NCBI GenBank assembly: GCA_022865885.1
Contig: JALHSQ010000055.1
Location: 125,618 to 169,618, forward strand
Direction of reading: 5' to 3'
Length of the DNA: 44,001 nt
DNA from: Candidatus Bathyarchaeota archaeon
GTDB lineage: Archaea; Thermoproteota; Bathyarchaeia; Bathyarchaeales; Bathycorpusculaceae
Shown here: positions 42,740-44,001 of the stretch, one piece after another
Position numbering within the stretch: position 1 is the first letter of the stretch
How the letters are laid out: each line of letters starts with the position of its first letter
Position numbers and translations under genes: made by a program
The notes under the pieces: generated by a model
Databases searched by the model: none
What the model saw: only the letters and a program-made list of their open reading frames with translations
Told to the model about the DNA's origin: nothing

Positions 42740-42756
42740 CTCTCCATGCATGAACC

Positions 42757-42776
42757 GGGTTTTTTTGCGTTTTTCA
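42757..42776 (+). terminator. T-rich terminator after dppF
   Basis: CCGGG is followed by seven T (42760-42766) and then another T run, 20-35 bases after the dppF stop. This is a typical archaeal terminator and separates dppDF from the substrate-binding protein gene, which has its own promoter. Confidence 0.55.
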
Positions 42777-42821
42777 TTTCAATTTAGGCTAGATTCTTGA
42801 CATAGACAATTTTTCCATAAA

Positions 42822-42831
42822 CCTTTTAAAC
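42822..42831 (+). promoter_or_regulatory. TATA box of the substrate-binding protein gene
   Basis: The element CCTTTTAAAC is about 50 bases before ATG 42880. It predicts a start near 42855 and a leader with an excellent ribosome binding site (GGAGAAAGGAAGG, about 42861-42873). Confidence 0.55.
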
Positions 42832-42879
42832 GTCTGCGCACTCACACATAACTGTTGAAAGGAGAAAGGAAGGAAAAAA

Positions 42880-44001
42880 ATGCAAAAGAAAGCATTATTC
42901 GCGATATTTGCTATTGCAATGATTGCAATGATGTTAATACCAAACGTTTTCGCATGGAGCTATGGAGACCCATCAAAGACAGACGATACGAAATTCGAGA
43001 AATTCGGCCCAAGAGCCGACAATCTGCTGATACAAATGTACGCTACACAGACCTCTGAACTAGAAGCTGGTCTAGAAGTTGACGACATTGACGTTACCGA
43101 CTGGCCACTAGACGGCGCACACTATGATAGATACACCACTTCACCGTGGAACAATACTATCAGTGTGTTAGGCTATGGTCCAGAATTCGGAATATTCCTG
43201 TTCGACTTGAACAACAACAACAACCTGTACCTAGGCAACCCGCAAAACCCAGCTTACGCGAACCCGGTTTATCCAAACCCAATGTCCGACGTTGACTTGA
43301 GAAAGGCGGTCGGTTACCTGTCTGACAGAGCAGCATACATCGCTTTCATTGGCCCAACGACCGTTACTGCCCTCTACACCCCAGTAGGTCCCTCTGCCGG
43401 AAAGTACGCTTCCCCAACAATTTATCCAGGCGGAGCCGACGAAGCCCTGTGCTACTTGTACAATCCAGCTATGGCTAACGCCACACTTCAAGCTGGCGGA
43501 TTCCCAGTTGGTCCAAGCGGCTGGCGCTATTGGGACATGAACGGCAACCTCGTAAAGGATGCTGGCGAAGCTTACCTCAATCTGATTGTCTCCGCAAGAA
43601 GTGACGATCCGAACAGAGCTAACTGCGGCAGCCTGCTCTCTGTAGAGCTGAGTAAGGCTGGGGTTGGCCACACCCTGTATTCAGAGGAAAGCACTGCAGC
43701 AAAGAACCGATGTATGAGCGCAAAGAACTATCACATCTACACTGGCGGCTGGAGTTTGACAGTTGACCCAGACTTCTTGATACTGTGGGCTTGGGACTAC
43801 TACTGGCACCCTGGCAGACCATACAACTATGCTGGATGCAACAACGCAGCCTACAACGCTGCAGCTGACGGTGTCCAGTACGCTAACGACCAGGCTGAAG
43901 CTGTAGAGAACGCACACATAGCTGAGTACGCTTTCTGCTCTGACGCCCTGAGCACTCCGTTGTGGACAAGCACAGGATTCAAAGCGGTAAGCAGAACCTA
44001 C
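42880..44001 (+). CDS. Substrate-binding protein of the oligopeptide ABC importer (partial, runs off the window)
   Basis: The frame is open from ATG 42880 to the end of the window, 374 codons, and the 3' end is outside. A signal peptide (KKALFAIFAIAMIAMMLIPNVFA, cut likely after VFA) leads into a Bac_5-like sequence with DDIDVTDWPL, MSDVDLRKAVGYLSDRAAYI and later YTGGWSLTVDPDFLILWAW, as in DppA/OppA. There is no lipobox Cys at the cleavage site, so anchoring would need a C-terminal segment not visible here. Codons strongly favour AAC, GAC, TAC and TTC, unlike neighbouring genes, as in highly expressed genes. It should deliver its ligand to the DppBC pore. Confidence 0.85.
   Translation, partial: MQKKALFAIFAIAMIAMMLIPNVFAWSYGDPSKTDDTKFEKFGPRADNLLIQMYATQTSELEAGLEVDDIDVTDWPLDGAHYDRYTTSPWNNTISVLGYGPEFGIFLFDLNNNNNLYLGNPQNPAYANPVYPNPMSDVDLRKAVGYLSDRAAYIAFIGPTTVTALYTPVGPSAGKYASPTIYPGGADEALCYLYNPAMANATLQAGGFPVGPSGWRYWDMNGNLVKDAGEAYLNLIVSARSDDPNRANCGSLLSVELSKAGVGHTLYSEESTAAKNRCMSAKNYHIYTGGWSLTVDPDFLILWAWDYYWHPGRPYNYAGCNNAAYNAAADGVQYANDQAEAVENAHIAEYAFCSDALSTPLWTSTGFKAVSRTY

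Noticed and set aside
42855-43058. A 67-codon frame at the start of the binding protein gene
   Set aside because: It is out of frame with the signal peptide and Bac_5 sequence of the gene starting at 42880.
1-44001. CRISPR arrays, transposases, integrases, toxin-antitoxin pairs or phage genes
   Set aside because: No direct-repeat arrays, terminal inverted repeats with a transposase, or recombinase-like proteins were found on reading both strands.

Overview
This 44 kb window is a chromosomal segment from an archaeon. The evidence is a glycerol-1-phosphate dehydrogenase (the enzyme that sets archaeal lipid stereochemistry), a proteasome beta subunit next to the KH/beta-CASP termination nuclease aCPSF1/FttA, an LSm protein fused in an operon to ribosomal protein eL37, archaeal SepF, an archaeal-type ATP-dependent DNA ligase, TATA-box promoters with short or no leaders, and frequent GTG/TTG starts. 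The mix (SepF, beta-helix surface proteins, DMT and Dpp transporters, an eL22-like protein) fits a mesophilic or moderately thermophilic TACK lineage and most resembles Bathyarchaeia; that placement is inference. I see no CRISPR array, insertion sequence, integrase or prophage.

Layout. 0-1.6 kb: a tRNA-Gln, a frameshifted Lrp-type regulator and a long sparse spacer. 1.8-8.7 kb: small accessory genes (rubrerythrin, an AadK-like nucleotidyltransferase, two HExxH metallopeptidase-like proteins, an alpha/alpha-toroid protein, a CPAC thioredoxin-like protein, MscL, an MFS transporter). 8.8-17.0 kb: housekeeping core (FKBP isomerase, egsA, psmB, aCPSF1, sepF, PUA protein, LSm-eL37, HAD phosphatase, uS10, HTH protein). 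17.2-25.5 kb: a beta-helix surface protein, Nif3, a DMT exporter, a minus-strand operon with a fused two-domain ABC permease, its ATPase, a DUF47/PhoU-like protein and an eL22-like protein, then a nitroreductase. 25.6-27.4 kb: DNA ligase. 27.5-36.5 kb: a run of membrane and surface proteins, namely a transmembrane HTH regulator with an external cohesin-like domain, two intact beta-helix proteins plus one truncated remnant, and several TM-ectodomain-TM proteins of unknown function. 36.6-44 kb: an oligopeptide-type ABC importer (dppB, dppC, dppD, dppF and a substrate-binding protein cut by the window edge).

How the genes work together. The core genes link protein turnover (proteasome), transcription termination (aCPSF1), division (SepF) and translation (uS10, eL37, tRNA). 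The 27-44 kb part looks like an envelope and nutrient-acquisition region: beta-helix proteins tethered by a C-terminal TM helix, a possible surface-sensing regulator, and a peptide/oligosaccharide importer whose DppC carries an extra external domain of about 560 residues.

The most unusual items are that enlarged DppC, the HTH-TM-cohesin protein, the eL22-like protein at the end of an ABC transporter operon, and a shared unnamed module between beta-helix and TM anchor in the three surface proteins. No wholly new multigene system could be demonstrated from sequence alone.
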